Assembly (NCBI GenBank): GCA_947628595.1
Contig: CANRAN010000003.1
Span: 1-25,211, forward strand
Direction of reading: 5' to 3'
DNA from: an uncultured Clostridia bacterium
Lineage (GTDB): Bacteria > Bacillota > Clostridia > Oscillospirales > Acutalibacteraceae
Length of the DNA stretch: 25,211 bases
The position numbers and the translations under genes are program-made. Numbering within the stretch: the first letter of the stretch is position 1; each line of letters opens with the position of its first letter. Positions 7,601-15,018 of this stretch are shown here, one piece after another. The notes beneath the pieces were generated by a model that was not told the origin of the DNA, made no database searches, and worked only from the letters and a program-made list of their open reading frames with translations.

Positions 7601-9298
7601 CATATCAAAATTATCATTTTCCAGCAAAGACGGCATAATTATCCGGGATTGAGCAGCAAGTCGGAAAAACGAACCCCAAAAAAGTGCTTGTTCTATATTT
7701 GAACAGGGTATGCCGTACTTTTCAGAAATTTCAGTTAAAATCGGCTGCAATATCTGTATAAGCTGTACTGCCGAGGTAAGATTGTTTTTTACATCAGTCT
7801 TAGCCTGATATGATGTATCCCTGTTTATATATCCATACCATGGATTATTTTTGTAATTATATCCTATTGAAGGAATGTACTCTACGTATTGCTCAAGAAG
7901 TCGGACAGCTTCTGTCAGATATTCCTCCCCCTTTTCGGTGAGCCGGGGTAATGCCCATTCCACATCCGGTGCAGACCTTACCGAAGAGAAGGCCTCATAC
8001 AGCTCATACAGGCTCTTTTTGATAACGGGATGCTGCCTATGCAGCTCATCGGCATATTCATCGAGTTGCTTTTGTGCCTGCTCCTTTATCTCAATTTCAT
8101 TATCAGCCTTGGATGATACTGTACTTTTATTTGTTCGGAGTGTATGACATATATCAGCTATTACATCCTTTTTATTTGCCTTATGGCTGTGAAGCTGCAA
8201 GCAGAACTCAGACAGCCCCACCTGCCTCAGTTTATCATATACCACATTAAGAGCGGCAAGCTTTTCCGAAACAAACAATACCTTTTTGCCGTCACTCAGA
8301 CATTCCGCAATAATATTAGTAATTGTTTGACTTTTACCCGTTCCCGGAGGACCCTGTAAAACAAAGCTTTTCCCGGATTTCGCCATATTTATTGCTTCAA
8401 TTTGACTTGAATCCGCATCTACCACATTATGTAATTCAGCCATTGACTTATCTGTATTACCGCCGCTTTCACCCTCAGACACCGAATCATCTATCTTCTC
8501 ACCGAGGATTTGACGTATATTCCTGTTTGCAAGTATGATTTCCTTATTATCTTTCAGGTCACGATACATATTTATTTTCAAAAATGAAAATATACCTATC
8601 TTACATTCTGCCGATACAGTCCACTGTAATTTCTCAACGATTTCCCTAACCTTTTCTATATATTCCGTCAGACCCTCGTCACTGTATTCGGGCAGCTTTA
8701 TACCAAGCTCAGCATCCAATTTATACGCAAATGTCGGGTTTACTATTATATCATCACCTGTTGATTTTATGTAGTACGGATCGACTGCGGATGCCTGACT
8801 GAACTGAATAGGTACAAGAAGTAACGGTGCCTTGTATATAATATCCGAGGAAGTGTTTTCTCTCCAATTAATGAATCCGAATGCCATATATGCAACATTT
8901 ACACCTGTTTCCTCGATAAATTCCCTCGTCTTTTTATCAATATTCTTTAAAGCAGTAAGTGGGCTTGCAGCGGCATTATACAAAAGTATCTGTGTCTGCT
9001 TTTTCAGTTTTTGTGAATACTCATCAAGATAAGCAGATTTTTCATCTGATGTTCTATTTTTTTTGAGATTAATTTTATTTACTTCTGATTCTTCCTCTGT
9101 TTCGTCATCCTCATCTGCAATTTTCGGGTCATAAACCTCTAATGTAGTATCCCCGTCAATTTTATCAAACAATACGTCTGTTATCGGAAGCAATACCTCT
9201 ACCGTCGATATTTTAGTATCCTTGAAATTTATAAGATTATTGCGTTTTCCCGTGTCAAGCAATAGTTCGGCAAGCTTATCGAGTTTTTCCGTATTCAT
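4670..9298 (-). CDS. DUF4011-SF1 helicase-Vsr/MTES_1575-like nuclease-DUF3320 protein (Hhe-like antiphage protein)
   Basis: 1542 aa from ATG 9298, chosen over an in-frame ATG 22 codons upstream because AGGTGGGG sits 5 nt before it. Residues 1-270 match DUF4011. The helicase follows, split by a roughly 600-aa insertion: Walker A GPPGTGKS (316-323), FDEASQ (941-946), GDSKQMPP (966-973), WHYRS (1014-1018), VQGDERD (1137-1143), VAVTRAK (1178-1184). Next is a Vsr/PD-(D/E)XK-type nuclease with FRIDLAL (1264-1270), IECDGAAYH (1282-1290), RDRDRLRQ and RIWSTDW. The C-terminus (about 1370-1542) matches DUF3320. This domain order has been reported as a single-gene antiphage system (Hhe). The likely job is sensing or unwinding invading nucleic acid and cutting it. 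All core motifs look intact. It has its own promoter and is followed by the RyR-domain membrane gene. Confidence 0.88.
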   Translation of the reverse strand: MNTEKLDKLAELLLDTGKRNNLINFKDTKISTVEVLLPITDVLFDKIDGDTTLEVYDPKIADEDDETEEESEVNKINLKKNRTSDEKSAYLDEYSQKLKKQTQILLYNAAASPLTALKNIDKKTREFIEETGVNVAYMAFGFINWRENTSSDIIYKAPLLLVPIQFSQASAVDPYYIKSTGDDIIVNPTFAYKLDAELGIKLPEYSDEGLTEYIEKVREIVEKLQWTVSAECKIGIFSFLKINMYRDLKDNKEIILANRNIRQILGEKIDDSVSEGESGGNTDKSMAELHNVVDADSSQIEAINMAKSGKSFVLQGPPGTGKSQTITNIIAECLSDGKKVLFVSEKLAALNVVYDKLRQVGLSEFCLQLHSHKANKKDVIADICHTLRTNKSTVSSKADNEIEIKEQAQKQLDEYADELHRQHPVIKKSLYELYEAFSSVRSAPDVEWALPRLTEKGEEYLTEAVRLLEQYVEYIPSIGYNYKNNPWYGYINRDTSYQAKTDVKNNLTSAVQLIQILQPILTEISEKYGIPCSNIEQALFWGSFFRLAAQSRIIMPSLLENDNFDMTYSALKKLQTMGNDIFSCKSSIEEEYDEDIYKINGFEYNKKLTREFNGRFSRMFSSEYRQMRKSLRLCRKNGKKPSYSEALKITQSLADYQKKTEEFNETETPIKSFVGTAYNGVQTDWSYVIEQMDALQSILSRGISFGRLPDYNNFDSERSNFSEYADGLDRAFLSCNAAVTDNIARYFDSSVFDIYKTDCAKARIKCNDCLNVMDKLDNWSHFSALLSSLEEKQIIPYIDIAIINNISKGSFVSAFKKQFYFQWIHQVLSKLPVISATDRISQDKAVRTFAEKDRELFEINKAKIRAELSEKRPSLDMIAPGSAVAVLLREGEKKRKQKSIRTLLAEIGELVQCIKPCFLMSPLSVSTFLEADSVKFDVVIFDEASQIFPQDAIGAIYRAEQLIVVGDSKQMPPSNFFSATVEADENDEETEDIKDFESILDLCSTFMRQLRLCWHYRSRYEQLITFSNKNFYDNDLITFPSSKTDAEGIGVDYYYVDGIFDRKAHTNHKEAEFIVDLIYENIEKYPDRSLGVVAFSVAQQNLIDKLLSKRRKCMPEKEYFFKDDRKEPFFIKNLETVQGDERDTIIFSVAYGIDAQGRLLHNFGPLNRVGGERRLNVAVTRAKDNVQLVTSIHYSDIDLSRTSAEGARLLREYLDFAENGDIALKRDVSVGEYDRFNSVFGLEVCEFLRKNNYYVDTQVGRSGFRIDLALKRPDSSDYVLAIECDGAAYHSSENARDRDRLRQEILERMGWKFYRIWSTDWFRNRNDEQMRLLEAAAEAVSTTEVEVVKPEPVANTTAESFEEEAEEKHITFSPYKTADIEKLSQKYLPGDFKGMVREILEIEAPLSEELLLKRTVQYFGREKVTNVVQKKYEELMSDCENDGIIRRDGFLYLGVDSADKIQFRCEGESERDIKQIAPEELGAGMLEIIRHNVSIDRNSLYRYLSSQCGSGRVTKATSEYFDAALKTIENFIEICDDQIVLK

Positions 9299-9371
9299 AA
9301 AATCCCCACCTCTGCATATTTTATACCATAATAGATGATTTTTTTCTGCAAAAAATAACATCAATAATTAT

Positions 9372-9400
9372 AGTATATCATATATGAGAAATTGATACAA
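9372..9400 (-). promoter_or_regulatory. Probable promoter of the Hhe-like gene
   Basis: Minus strand: TTGTAT (9395-9400), 17-bp spacer, TATACT (9372-9377) with an extended -10 TG (ATATGATATACT). It lies 73 bp upstream of the ATG. The spacer contains the palindrome TCATATATGA. It is divergent from the rrf2 promoter about 60 bp away, so the Rrf2 protein could in principle see both. Confidence 0.5.
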
Positions 9401-9461
9401 TGTTAATTTACAAATTGTCATATTTGTTAAAATTTATGTTAATAATATTACTTATTAACAC

Positions 9462-9490
9462 TTGAAAACCTATTAATCATATGGTATTAT
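9462..9490 (+). promoter_or_regulatory. Sigma-A promoter of the rrf2-type gene
   Basis: TTGAAA (9462-9467), 17-bp spacer, TATTAT (9485-9490) preceded by TGG (extended -10). The start of transcription would fall about 20 bp before the gene. A clear Rrf2-type operator dyad was not identified, though autoregulation is common in this family. Confidence 0.75.
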
Positions 9491-9519
9491 GGTAGAAAGT
9501 TCCGAAGGAGGTATAAACA

Positions 9520-9957
9520 TTGAAAATTTCAACAAAAGGACGATATGCTCTGCGTATGCTTTTAGATCTTGCCGAGCACTGTAATGACGGTTATATTGCA
9601 CTAAAGGATATCGCAGCACGTCAGAACATATCTAAAAAATATCTTGAACAGATTGTACCTGTTTTAAACAGATCCGATATTCTGAGTACCAACCGTGGCT
9701 ATCAAGGTGGCTATAAGCTCGCCAAGACTCCTGATAAATATACTGTGGGTGATATACTCCTCCTTACAGAGGGAAGTCTTTCTCCTGTTGCCTGTCTTGA
9801 CCTTGACCCTGTTGAATGTCCACGCAGCGCACAGTGTCCTACTCTCCCGATATGGCAGGGATTGAAAAAGGTTATTTGTGATTATCTGTATAGTATAACA
9901 CTCCAGGATATCCTTGATATGCAAAGCAAAGAATATGTAAACGATTATGTAATTTAA
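9520..9957 (+). CDS. Rrf2/IscR-family transcriptional regulator
   Basis: 145 aa, the usual length for Rrf2 proteins. It opens with MKISTKGRYALRMLLDLA, the family's hallmark N-terminus; the winged helix-turn-helix covers about 1-65 (SKKYLEQIV recognition region, RGYQGGYKL wing). Three cysteines at 92, 100 and 106 (spacing 7 and 5) correspond to the IscR Fe-S ligands (spacing 5 and 5), so it probably binds an Fe-S cluster and senses cluster status, oxygen or NO. The start codon is TTG at 9520, supported by AAGGAGGT at 9505-9512 with 7-nt spacing; no ATG fits. It stands alone: no iscS/iscU gene adjoins it. It lies between the defence-like block and a tRNA operon. Confidence 0.9.
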   Translation: MKISTKGRYALRMLLDLAEHCNDGYIALKDIAARQNISKKYLEQIVPVLNRSDILSTNRGYQGGYKLAKTPDKYTVGDILLLTEGSLSPVACLDLDPVECPRSAQCPTLPIWQGLKKVICDYLYSITLQDILDMQSKEYVNDYVI

Positions 9958-10098
9958 ATCAATTTTTTTGCTCATTCATGTTTATGAATATTATTTAATG
10001 ATTAAAGCACTGTAATTATCACTATTCTTCTTTTTATACAACACTTTTTTCTTAGAGGATCATAATTTTAAAAATTTTAAAAAAAATAAAAAAAACTG

Positions 10099-10127
10099 TT
10101 GACAAACAATCGGTAATATGGTATTAT
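10099..10127 (+). promoter_or_regulatory. Sigma-A promoter with A-tract UP element for the tRNA-Thr/tRNA-Tyr operon
   Basis: Perfect TTGACA (10099-10104), 17-bp spacer, TATTAT (10122-10127) with extended -10 TG (ATATGGTATTAT). Phased A/T runs at about 10064-10095 directly upstream look like an UP element, as expected for a strong stable-RNA promoter. Confidence 0.88.
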
Positions 10128-10161
10128 AATAAAGCCGTCGGAAAACGGCGGAGAAAAATAA

Positions 10162-10234
10162 GCTGGTGTAGCTCAGTTGGTAGAGCAGCTGATTTGTAAT
10201 CAGCAGGTCGGGAGTTCGAGTCTGTCCACCAGCT
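10162..10234 (+). tRNA. tRNA-Thr (anticodon TGT)
   Basis: 73 nt. Acceptor GCTGGTG/CACCAGC, D-arm GCTCAGTTGGTAGAGC, anticodon stem-loop CTGATTTGTAATCAG (TGT), T-arm with GTTCGAGTC, discriminator T, CCA not encoded. First gene of a two-tRNA transcript. Confidence 0.95.
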
Positions 10235-10243
10235 TTTATATTC

Positions 10244-10324
10244 GGGGGAGTTCCAGAGCGGTCAAATGGGGCAGACTGTAAATCTGTTGCTTCGGCTTCG
10301 GTGGTTCGAATCCGCCCTCCCCCA
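10244..10324 (+). tRNA. tRNA-Tyr (anticodon GTA)
   Basis: 81-nt class II tRNA. Acceptor GGGGGAG/CTCCCCC, anticodon loop CTGTAAA (GTA), variable arm GCTTCGGCTTCGGT, T-arm GGTTCGAATCC, discriminator A, CCA not encoded. It starts 9 bp after tRNA-Thr. Confidence 0.95.
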
Positions 10325-10342
10325 TTTGTTTGAATGGCGCAC

Positions 10343-10373
10343 GAGCAAGGATGTAATTTCCTTGCTCTTTTTT
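10343..10373 (+). terminator. Intrinsic terminator of the tRNA-Thr/Tyr operon
   Basis: GAGCAAGGA (10343-10351) pairs perfectly with TCCTTGCTC (10359-10367), loop of 7, followed by six Ts. Textbook rho-independent terminator. Confidence 0.92.
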
Positions 10374-10414
10374 GTGCGGTAAGCTTATTTCATTATCACA
10401 GCCGATTTCAAAAA

Positions 10415-10453
10415 ACAGCCCCCGACAAAGTCCTGCACTTTGTCGGGGGCTGT
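10415..10453 (-). terminator. Strong bidirectional terminator after asnB
   Basis: A 16-bp perfect GC-rich stem, 10415-10430 with 10438-10453, and a 7-nt loop, flanked by A-run and T-run on the two sides. It lies 7 bp past the asnB stop and separates it from the converging tRNA operon. Confidence 0.93.
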
Positions 10454-10460
10454 CGTTTTT

Positions 10461-12299
10461 TTATCCTACAATCGAAACCGTATTTTTTCTGAACCAATAA
10501 TCAAGCTGGATTATATATGCAAGTATCTGGGGCGCGCGCATAAGCTGTCCGTACCATGGGGATGATATCTGATCGGGATTTTGTATTATGCTTTCCACTC
10601 CATCGGGATCAAGTATATCCTTTATCGGAGATGTGCTGTCCGAGAGAATTTCTCGTACCTTGTTTGCACATAGCTCAAAATACAATGGGTTATGTGTTTT
10701 CGGGTACGGACTTTTCTTTCTGTCAATAATACTGTCGGGAAGGAGACCTCTGAATGCCGCGCGTACTATTCCCTTTTCTCTGCCGTTCAGAGCCTTCATA
10801 CTCCATGGCAAATTAAATGCATAATCAACTATTCTGTAATCACAGAACGGTACCCTTACCTCAAAGCCGTTATACATAGATGTCCTGTCTTTCCTGTCAA
10901 GCAAGGTCTGCATAAACCAATGGAAATTCAGAGAAAACATTTCCCTCATTCTTGCCTCAAGCCTGTTGTCACTTCTTAGCTTTTCAGTGTTATTACAGGT
11001 GTCAAGATATTTCTGACGTACATATTCTTCACCCCTCGGAAGAAAATCCTTTCTCAGAATACTTCTTCTTATATCAAGTGAGCGTGACCAAGGGAAATTA
11101 TCATCAAAAAGAATTTCCTTATTATGATACCACGGATACCCGCCGAAAAGCTCATCAGCACATTCGCCCGAAAGACCGACTGTAAAATCCTCCTTCATTT
11201 TTCCGCAAAACAGAAGAAGTGAGGAATCAACATCTACCATACCGGGGAAATCTCTTGCATCTACCGCATCGGTCAGTGCCTTGAAAAGATCATAATTATT
11301 GATAGTAACACTATGATGCTCCGAACCGATATAATCTACCATTACACCTATAAATTCACTGTCAGGCGTCGGCTGAAAAAGACTTTTTTGGAAATATTTA
11401 TCATTATCCGTATAATCTACCGAATAGGTGTCAATAGGATCAAGACCGTTCCTTCTGTTATGCTCTGCCGCTACATAGGAAATTATGCTCGAATCAAGAC
11501 CCCCCGACAAAAAACAGCAAAGCGGTACATCAGACACAAGCTGCCTCTCAATGGAGTCAATAAGAAGCTCCCGTACTTCCTTTATACTTGTCATTGTATC
11601 AGATTCATGCTCATGTGCTTTCAGAGTAAAGTACCTTTCACGCACCATACTATTTCCGTCATATACGGCACATTCACCCGGCAGAAGCTCCCCTACCCCT
11701 TTATATATTCCCTGTCCAAGAGTTCTTCCCGGACCTATGAGAAATAACTCGCAAAGTCCCTGCTCATCTATATGCGGTGGAACGAGGGGATTTTTAAGGA
11801 GTGTCTTTACCTCCGAGGCAAATATAAGACCCGAATTATATTCATAGAAAAATAAAGGCTTAACACCGATTCTGTCTCTTGCAAGGAATAAATTGTTATT
11901 TTTTCTGTCCCATACCGCAAAGGCAAATATTCCGTTTAATTTATATACACAAGCCTTTCCCCAATGAATATAGGATGTAAGTACCACCTCAGTATCGCTG
12001 CCTGTATTAAAATTATATCCTTTTTCCTTTAATTCCTCACGAAGCTCCGAGGTATTATATAATTCCCCATTATACACTATCGTATAGCTGTCCTCACCTA
12101 TATTTTTTGTCATAGGCTGTTTTCCGTTTTCAACATCTATAACGGCAAGACGTCTATGAATAAGTGATACAGGATTGTCAATAAATATTCCACTGTCATC
12201 AGGACCTCTCCTTTTCATACTGACAGACATTTCACAGAGGATATCCTCCGCCTCCCTCATATTTAAGCTTTTATCATACCAACCTGCTATTCCGCACAT
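10461..12299 (-). CDS. asnB: Glutamine-hydrolysing asparagine synthetase (AsnB type)
   Basis: 612 aa from ATG 12299, where the protein begins MCGIAGWYD so that Cys2 becomes the N-terminal glutaminase nucleophile after Met removal; AGGAGG precedes it. A longer frame upstream is discarded for that reason. The N-terminal class II glutamine amidotransferase domain shows RGPDDSG (31-37), YNGELYN (76-82) and GSDTE (100-104). The C-terminal ATP-pyrophosphatase domain has the SGGLDSS PPi loop (265-271). It makes asparagine from aspartate, ATP and glutamine in the cytosol. It starts 29 bp after the ylbJ-like gene and is probably cotranscribed. Close relatives amidate other substrates, but nothing here points to that. 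Confidence 0.93.
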   Translation of the reverse strand: MCGIAGWYDKSLNMREAEDILCEMSVSMKRRGPDDSGIFIDNPVSLIHRRLAVIDVENGKQPMTKNIGEDSYTIVYNGELYNTSELREELKEKGYNFNTGSDTEVVLTSYIHWGKACVYKLNGIFAFAVWDRKNNNLFLARDRIGVKPLFFYEYNSGLIFASEVKTLLKNPLVPPHIDEQGLCELFLIGPGRTLGQGIYKGVGELLPGECAVYDGNSMVRERYFTLKAHEHESDTMTSIKEVRELLIDSIERQLVSDVPLCCFLSGGLDSSIISYVAAEHNRRNGLDPIDTYSVDYTDNDKYFQKSLFQPTPDSEFIGVMVDYIGSEHHSVTINNYDLFKALTDAVDARDFPGMVDVDSSLLLFCGKMKEDFTVGLSGECADELFGGYPWYHNKEILFDDNFPWSRSLDIRRSILRKDFLPRGEEYVRQKYLDTCNNTEKLRSDNRLEARMREMFSLNFHWFMQTLLDRKDRTSMYNGFEVRVPFCDYRIVDYAFNLPWSMKALNGREKGIVRAAFRGLLPDSIIDRKKSPYPKTHNPLYFELCANKVREILSDSTSPIKDILDPDGVESIIQNPDQISSPWYGQLMRAPQILAYIIQLDYWFRKNTVSIVG

Positions 12300-12328
12300 A
12301 AAAATCCTCCTATTACTGTGGGACAAAT

Positions 12329-13459
12329 TTAAAAAAATCTGCGGGTCAATTCCTTTTTTCGCAGACTCAAAAGAAAAACGGCACACATTATTATCAGTGC
12401 GGCACTTCCGATAAGTGTTGTTGCCGAAAATTCAGCCTCCGTACCACCGAAAACCGAAAAGGTTTCAGTTGTAGGGGAATAAAGCATAAATACTATATAG
12501 GCTGCCGTTGTTGAGATTACAGTATTAATCAGCCTGAATAATATATATTTCTCCCTGTTTATCGGAACATTACGCAATATACCGAAAATCTGCATATGAA
12601 CGCAGATGCCTCCAAAGCCTGCCGCCATTGAAAAATACCATACGGGCAGCGACAGATTTTTTATTTCATTACACGCCATTGTCACCTCTGATATTATCGG
12701 TATTATTATTTCCGACTGACGCGGCTGCATACCAAGAATACCAAAAAACGAGGTAAGTAATTCAGCCATGCCCGATTTACTGAAAACATTAAGCAAAAGT
12801 GAAAATATCACAACGAGTGCAGTCATTGACATAACAGACTCCGCACCATCTGATGATGCCTCAAGTATTGCCGTTACGGCTGATGATTTTTCTTTGACAG
12901 CACCCTTTTCTGTATCCTCGTTGACGGAGTTCTTATTTTTGATACGGCTGTATATTCCGGTACATATGCCGATAATTATGCATGAAAAAATCTGCGTAAT
13001 ATATAATATTATTCCGGCTTCGATATTGTGAAGCATAACGGCTCCTATCGCTGTTATAAGAAAGGCGGGACCGGAGCATACACAAAATAACATCATTCTT
13101 TGTGCCTGCTCTGGGGTTATTTTTTTATCCTTATACAATAGCTGTACGCATTTTGCACCTACGGGAAAACCGCCTATAAGGCTTAATATTATTGCTGAGG
13201 AGCATACGGGCGGCAGATTGAATAATATCCTTGTAACAGGGGCAAATATTTTTCCGATATATTTATCCGCACCCGAATGCATTATAAAGGACGAAAGTAC
13301 CATATATGGAAATAATGAGGGTATAAGTATCTGACAGGTGTTTTCAAGTCCCTTCAGTACCCCTTCAACACAGTATGAGGGAAATATAAGCAGCATTGAT
13401 ATAAAACAGAATGAAAGTAAAAGAGGGACGGTCTTTTTTATTTTTACGGCATTAATCAT
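12329..13459 (-). CDS. ylbJ: YlbJ/SpoVV-like sporulation membrane protein (Gate/nucleoside-recognition domain)
   Basis: 376 aa, strongly hydrophobic throughout with about 8-9 membrane helices. Gate-domain signatures are GGFPVGAK (96-103) and CSGPAF (128-133); a charged cytoplasmic-type loop (about 168-190) splits it in two halves. In Bacillus the YlbJ/SpoVV protein sits in the outer forespore membrane and is needed for dipicolinic acid transport into the spore. GGGGTGAT precedes ATG 13459. It is divergent from yqfC-yqfD, another sporulation pair, which supports the sporulation assignment, and asnB follows it. The family call is firm; the substrate is inferred from the Bacillus protein. Confidence 0.85.
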   Translation of the reverse strand: MINAVKIKKTVPLLLSFCFISMLLIFPSYCVEGVLKGLENTCQILIPSLFPYMVLSSFIMHSGADKYIGKIFAPVTRILFNLPPVCSSAIILSLIGGFPVGAKCVQLLYKDKKITPEQAQRMMLFCVCSGPAFLITAIGAVMLHNIEAGIILYITQIFSCIIIGICTGIYSRIKNKNSVNEDTEKGAVKEKSSAVTAILEASSDGAESVMSMTALVVIFSLLLNVFSKSGMAELLTSFFGILGMQPRQSEIIIPIISEVTMACNEIKNLSLPVWYFSMAAGFGGICVHMQIFGILRNVPINREKYILFRLINTVISTTAAYIVFMLYSPTTETFSVFGGTEAEFSATTLIGSAALIIMCAVFLLSLRKKELTRRFF

Positions 13460-13487
13460 ATCATCACCCCTAAATATATATGCCGAT

Positions 13488-13517
13488 GTAATTTTTATAT
13501 ATACTCAAGCATAAAAT
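13488..13517 (+). promoter_or_regulatory. Candidate sigma-E (mother cell) promoter for yqfC-yqfD
   Basis: GTAATT (13488-13493), 16 bp, CATAAAAT (13510-13517). The -10 resembles the sigma-E consensus CATACAnT, and no good sigma-A pair is present. yqfC and yqfD belong to the sigma-E regulon in Bacillus. The -35 match is only partial. Confidence 0.5.
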
Positions 13518-13542
13518 TTGAAAGAGTAAACGGGGTGATACA

Positions 13543-13806
13543 ATGAAAAGGCAGAAAAAACGAAAACCGACCCAGAGTAATATACTCATGGATAAAATAA
13601 ACGGTGTGAATATGAATATATGCGGAAACAGAGAGGTTATCTTTGAGGGAAGCCGTGGAATTGTGGAATATAATGAAAATTCAATAAAAATAAATACCGG
13701 AAAATATATAGTTGCATTTTCCGGACGCGGACTGCATATCAGGTGTATGAACGAGTTCAGTCTTGTAATTGCAGGCTTTATTACATCTATCGAATATATT
13801 ATGTGA
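13543..13806 (+). CDS. yqfC: Sporulation protein YqfC (YabP/YqfC family)
   Basis: 87 aa, normal length for the family. After a basic N-terminus (MKRQKKRKPTQ) it has the beta-rich YabP/YqfC domain with GIVEYNENSIKINTGKYIV and a GRGLHIRCMN turn, ending in IAGFITSIEYI. The start has GGGGTGAT upstream. It is followed after 8 bp by yqfD, the conserved partner. Both are mother-cell sporulation genes in Bacillus; the molecular role is not known. Confidence 0.9.
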   Translation: MKRQKKRKPTQSNILMDKINGVNMNICGNREVIFEGSRGIVEYNENSIKINTGKYIVAFSGRGLHIRCMNEFSLVIAGFITSIEYIM

Positions 13807-13814
13807 GGGTCATA

Positions 13815-15014
13815 ATGCTGATTGTAAAATTATTGCGGTGGATATTCGGATATTTTGATTTTGAAATCAAGGGGAGATTTCCCGAAAGATTTCTTAATCT
13901 CGCTATACGGAACGGACTTAACCTGTGGAACATGAAAGGCGAAAAGGAGGAGCTTCATGCAACTGCTAAAATTGCCGATAAAAACACAGCCGAGCTTTTT
14001 GCACATAAAACAGAAAGTGAATTAATAATTGAAAAGGAACATGGCCTCCCCCATTTATGCAGGGTATATAAAAGCAGACTCGGACTTCTTGCGGGTCTTA
14101 TCATCGGGGTCGCACTGTGCTGTTGGCTGTCGGGCTTTATATGGAATATAGAGGTCAACGTACCTCCCGAATTAAATGAATACGAAATAAGAACTCGGCT
14201 CAGGGAGCTTGGATTTTATGAGGGGGTTCGGTATGACTCTGACAGTATTGATAATATAAAAAGAAAAATGAAGCTGAGTGACGAAAGAATAAGCTGGATC
14301 AGCATAAATATATTCGGCACCAATGCTGTCGTGGAATTGAGTCCGAAGATAAGTGCGGATAATGATCAAAATAACGATGACAAAAAAGTAACCGTCAGCA
14401 ATCTAAAATCTACTGCTGACGGCACAATTACAAAAATAAATGTTCATAACGGTACTGCTATGGTCGAAATAGGCGATGGAGTGCGAAAGGGACAGCTCCT
14501 TGTAAGCGGTATTATGGAATATAATGACGGTACAAATGTTATGGCGGACAGTGAGGGTACTGTCTATGCCAAAACCTCACGTTCTGTTACACTCAGCGTA
14601 CCAAAAAAATATAATCAACCAATCGCCTCTGATGATTATGTATATAAAAGAGAATTCAGCTTTTTTGGTATAAGCTTCCCTATAACCCTTTGCGGTAATC
14701 CTATGGGAGAATATTATAAAAAGGAATACAGGCTTAAGCCCACACTATTCGGTAATGCCCTGCCTATAAGTATAACAGAAGAAAAATGGCAGGGGTACGA
14801 TACCGAAAAACTCACTCTCAGCACTGACGAGGCTAAAAAACTTCTGAATAACAGGCTTAAACTATATGAAATGTTTATGCTGTACAGTGATGACCGTACC
14901 ATAATTTCAAAAAAGACAAAATTTGAAGAAAAGGACAATATGTACTATCTTACCGTAGGCTATGAGGTCGAGGAAAATATATGTGAAAAATCCTATATTC
15001 AGGTAAAGGAATAG
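13815..15014 (+). CDS. yqfD: Sporulation protein YqfD
   Basis: 399 aa from ATG 13815, preceded by GAGGG at 13805-13809; the frame is open further upstream but that part overlaps yqfC in another frame. A soluble N-terminal part (1-87) is followed by one membrane helix (about 88-110, LGLLAGLIIGVALCCWLSG) and a large C-terminal domain with IDNIKRKM and the ADGTITKI region, typical of YqfD. It is translated right after yqfC and converges with the radical SAM gene, whose stop is only 4 bp away, with no terminator in the gap. Confidence 0.92.
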   Translation: MLIVKLLRWIFGYFDFEIKGRFPERFLNLAIRNGLNLWNMKGEKEELHATAKIADKNTAELFAHKTESELIIEKEHGLPHLCRVYKSRLGLLAGLIIGVALCCWLSGFIWNIEVNVPPELNEYEIRTRLRELGFYEGVRYDSDSIDNIKRKMKLSDERISWISINIFGTNAVVELSPKISADNDQNNDDKKVTVSNLKSTADGTITKINVHNGTAMVEIGDGVRKGQLLVSGIMEYNDGTNVMADSEGTVYAKTSRSVTLSVPKKYNQPIASDDYVYKREFSFFGISFPITLCGNPMGEYYKKEYRLKPTLFGNALPISITEEKWQGYDTEKLTLSTDEAKKLLNNRLKLYEMFMLYSDDRTIISKKTKFEEKDNMYYLTVGYEVEENICEKSYIQVKE

Positions 15015-15018
15015 GTCG

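Noticed and set aside
9664..9975. 103-codon minus-strand frame opposite rrf2
   Set aside because: Antisense to a clear Rrf2 gene with its own promoter and RBS; no recognisable domain.
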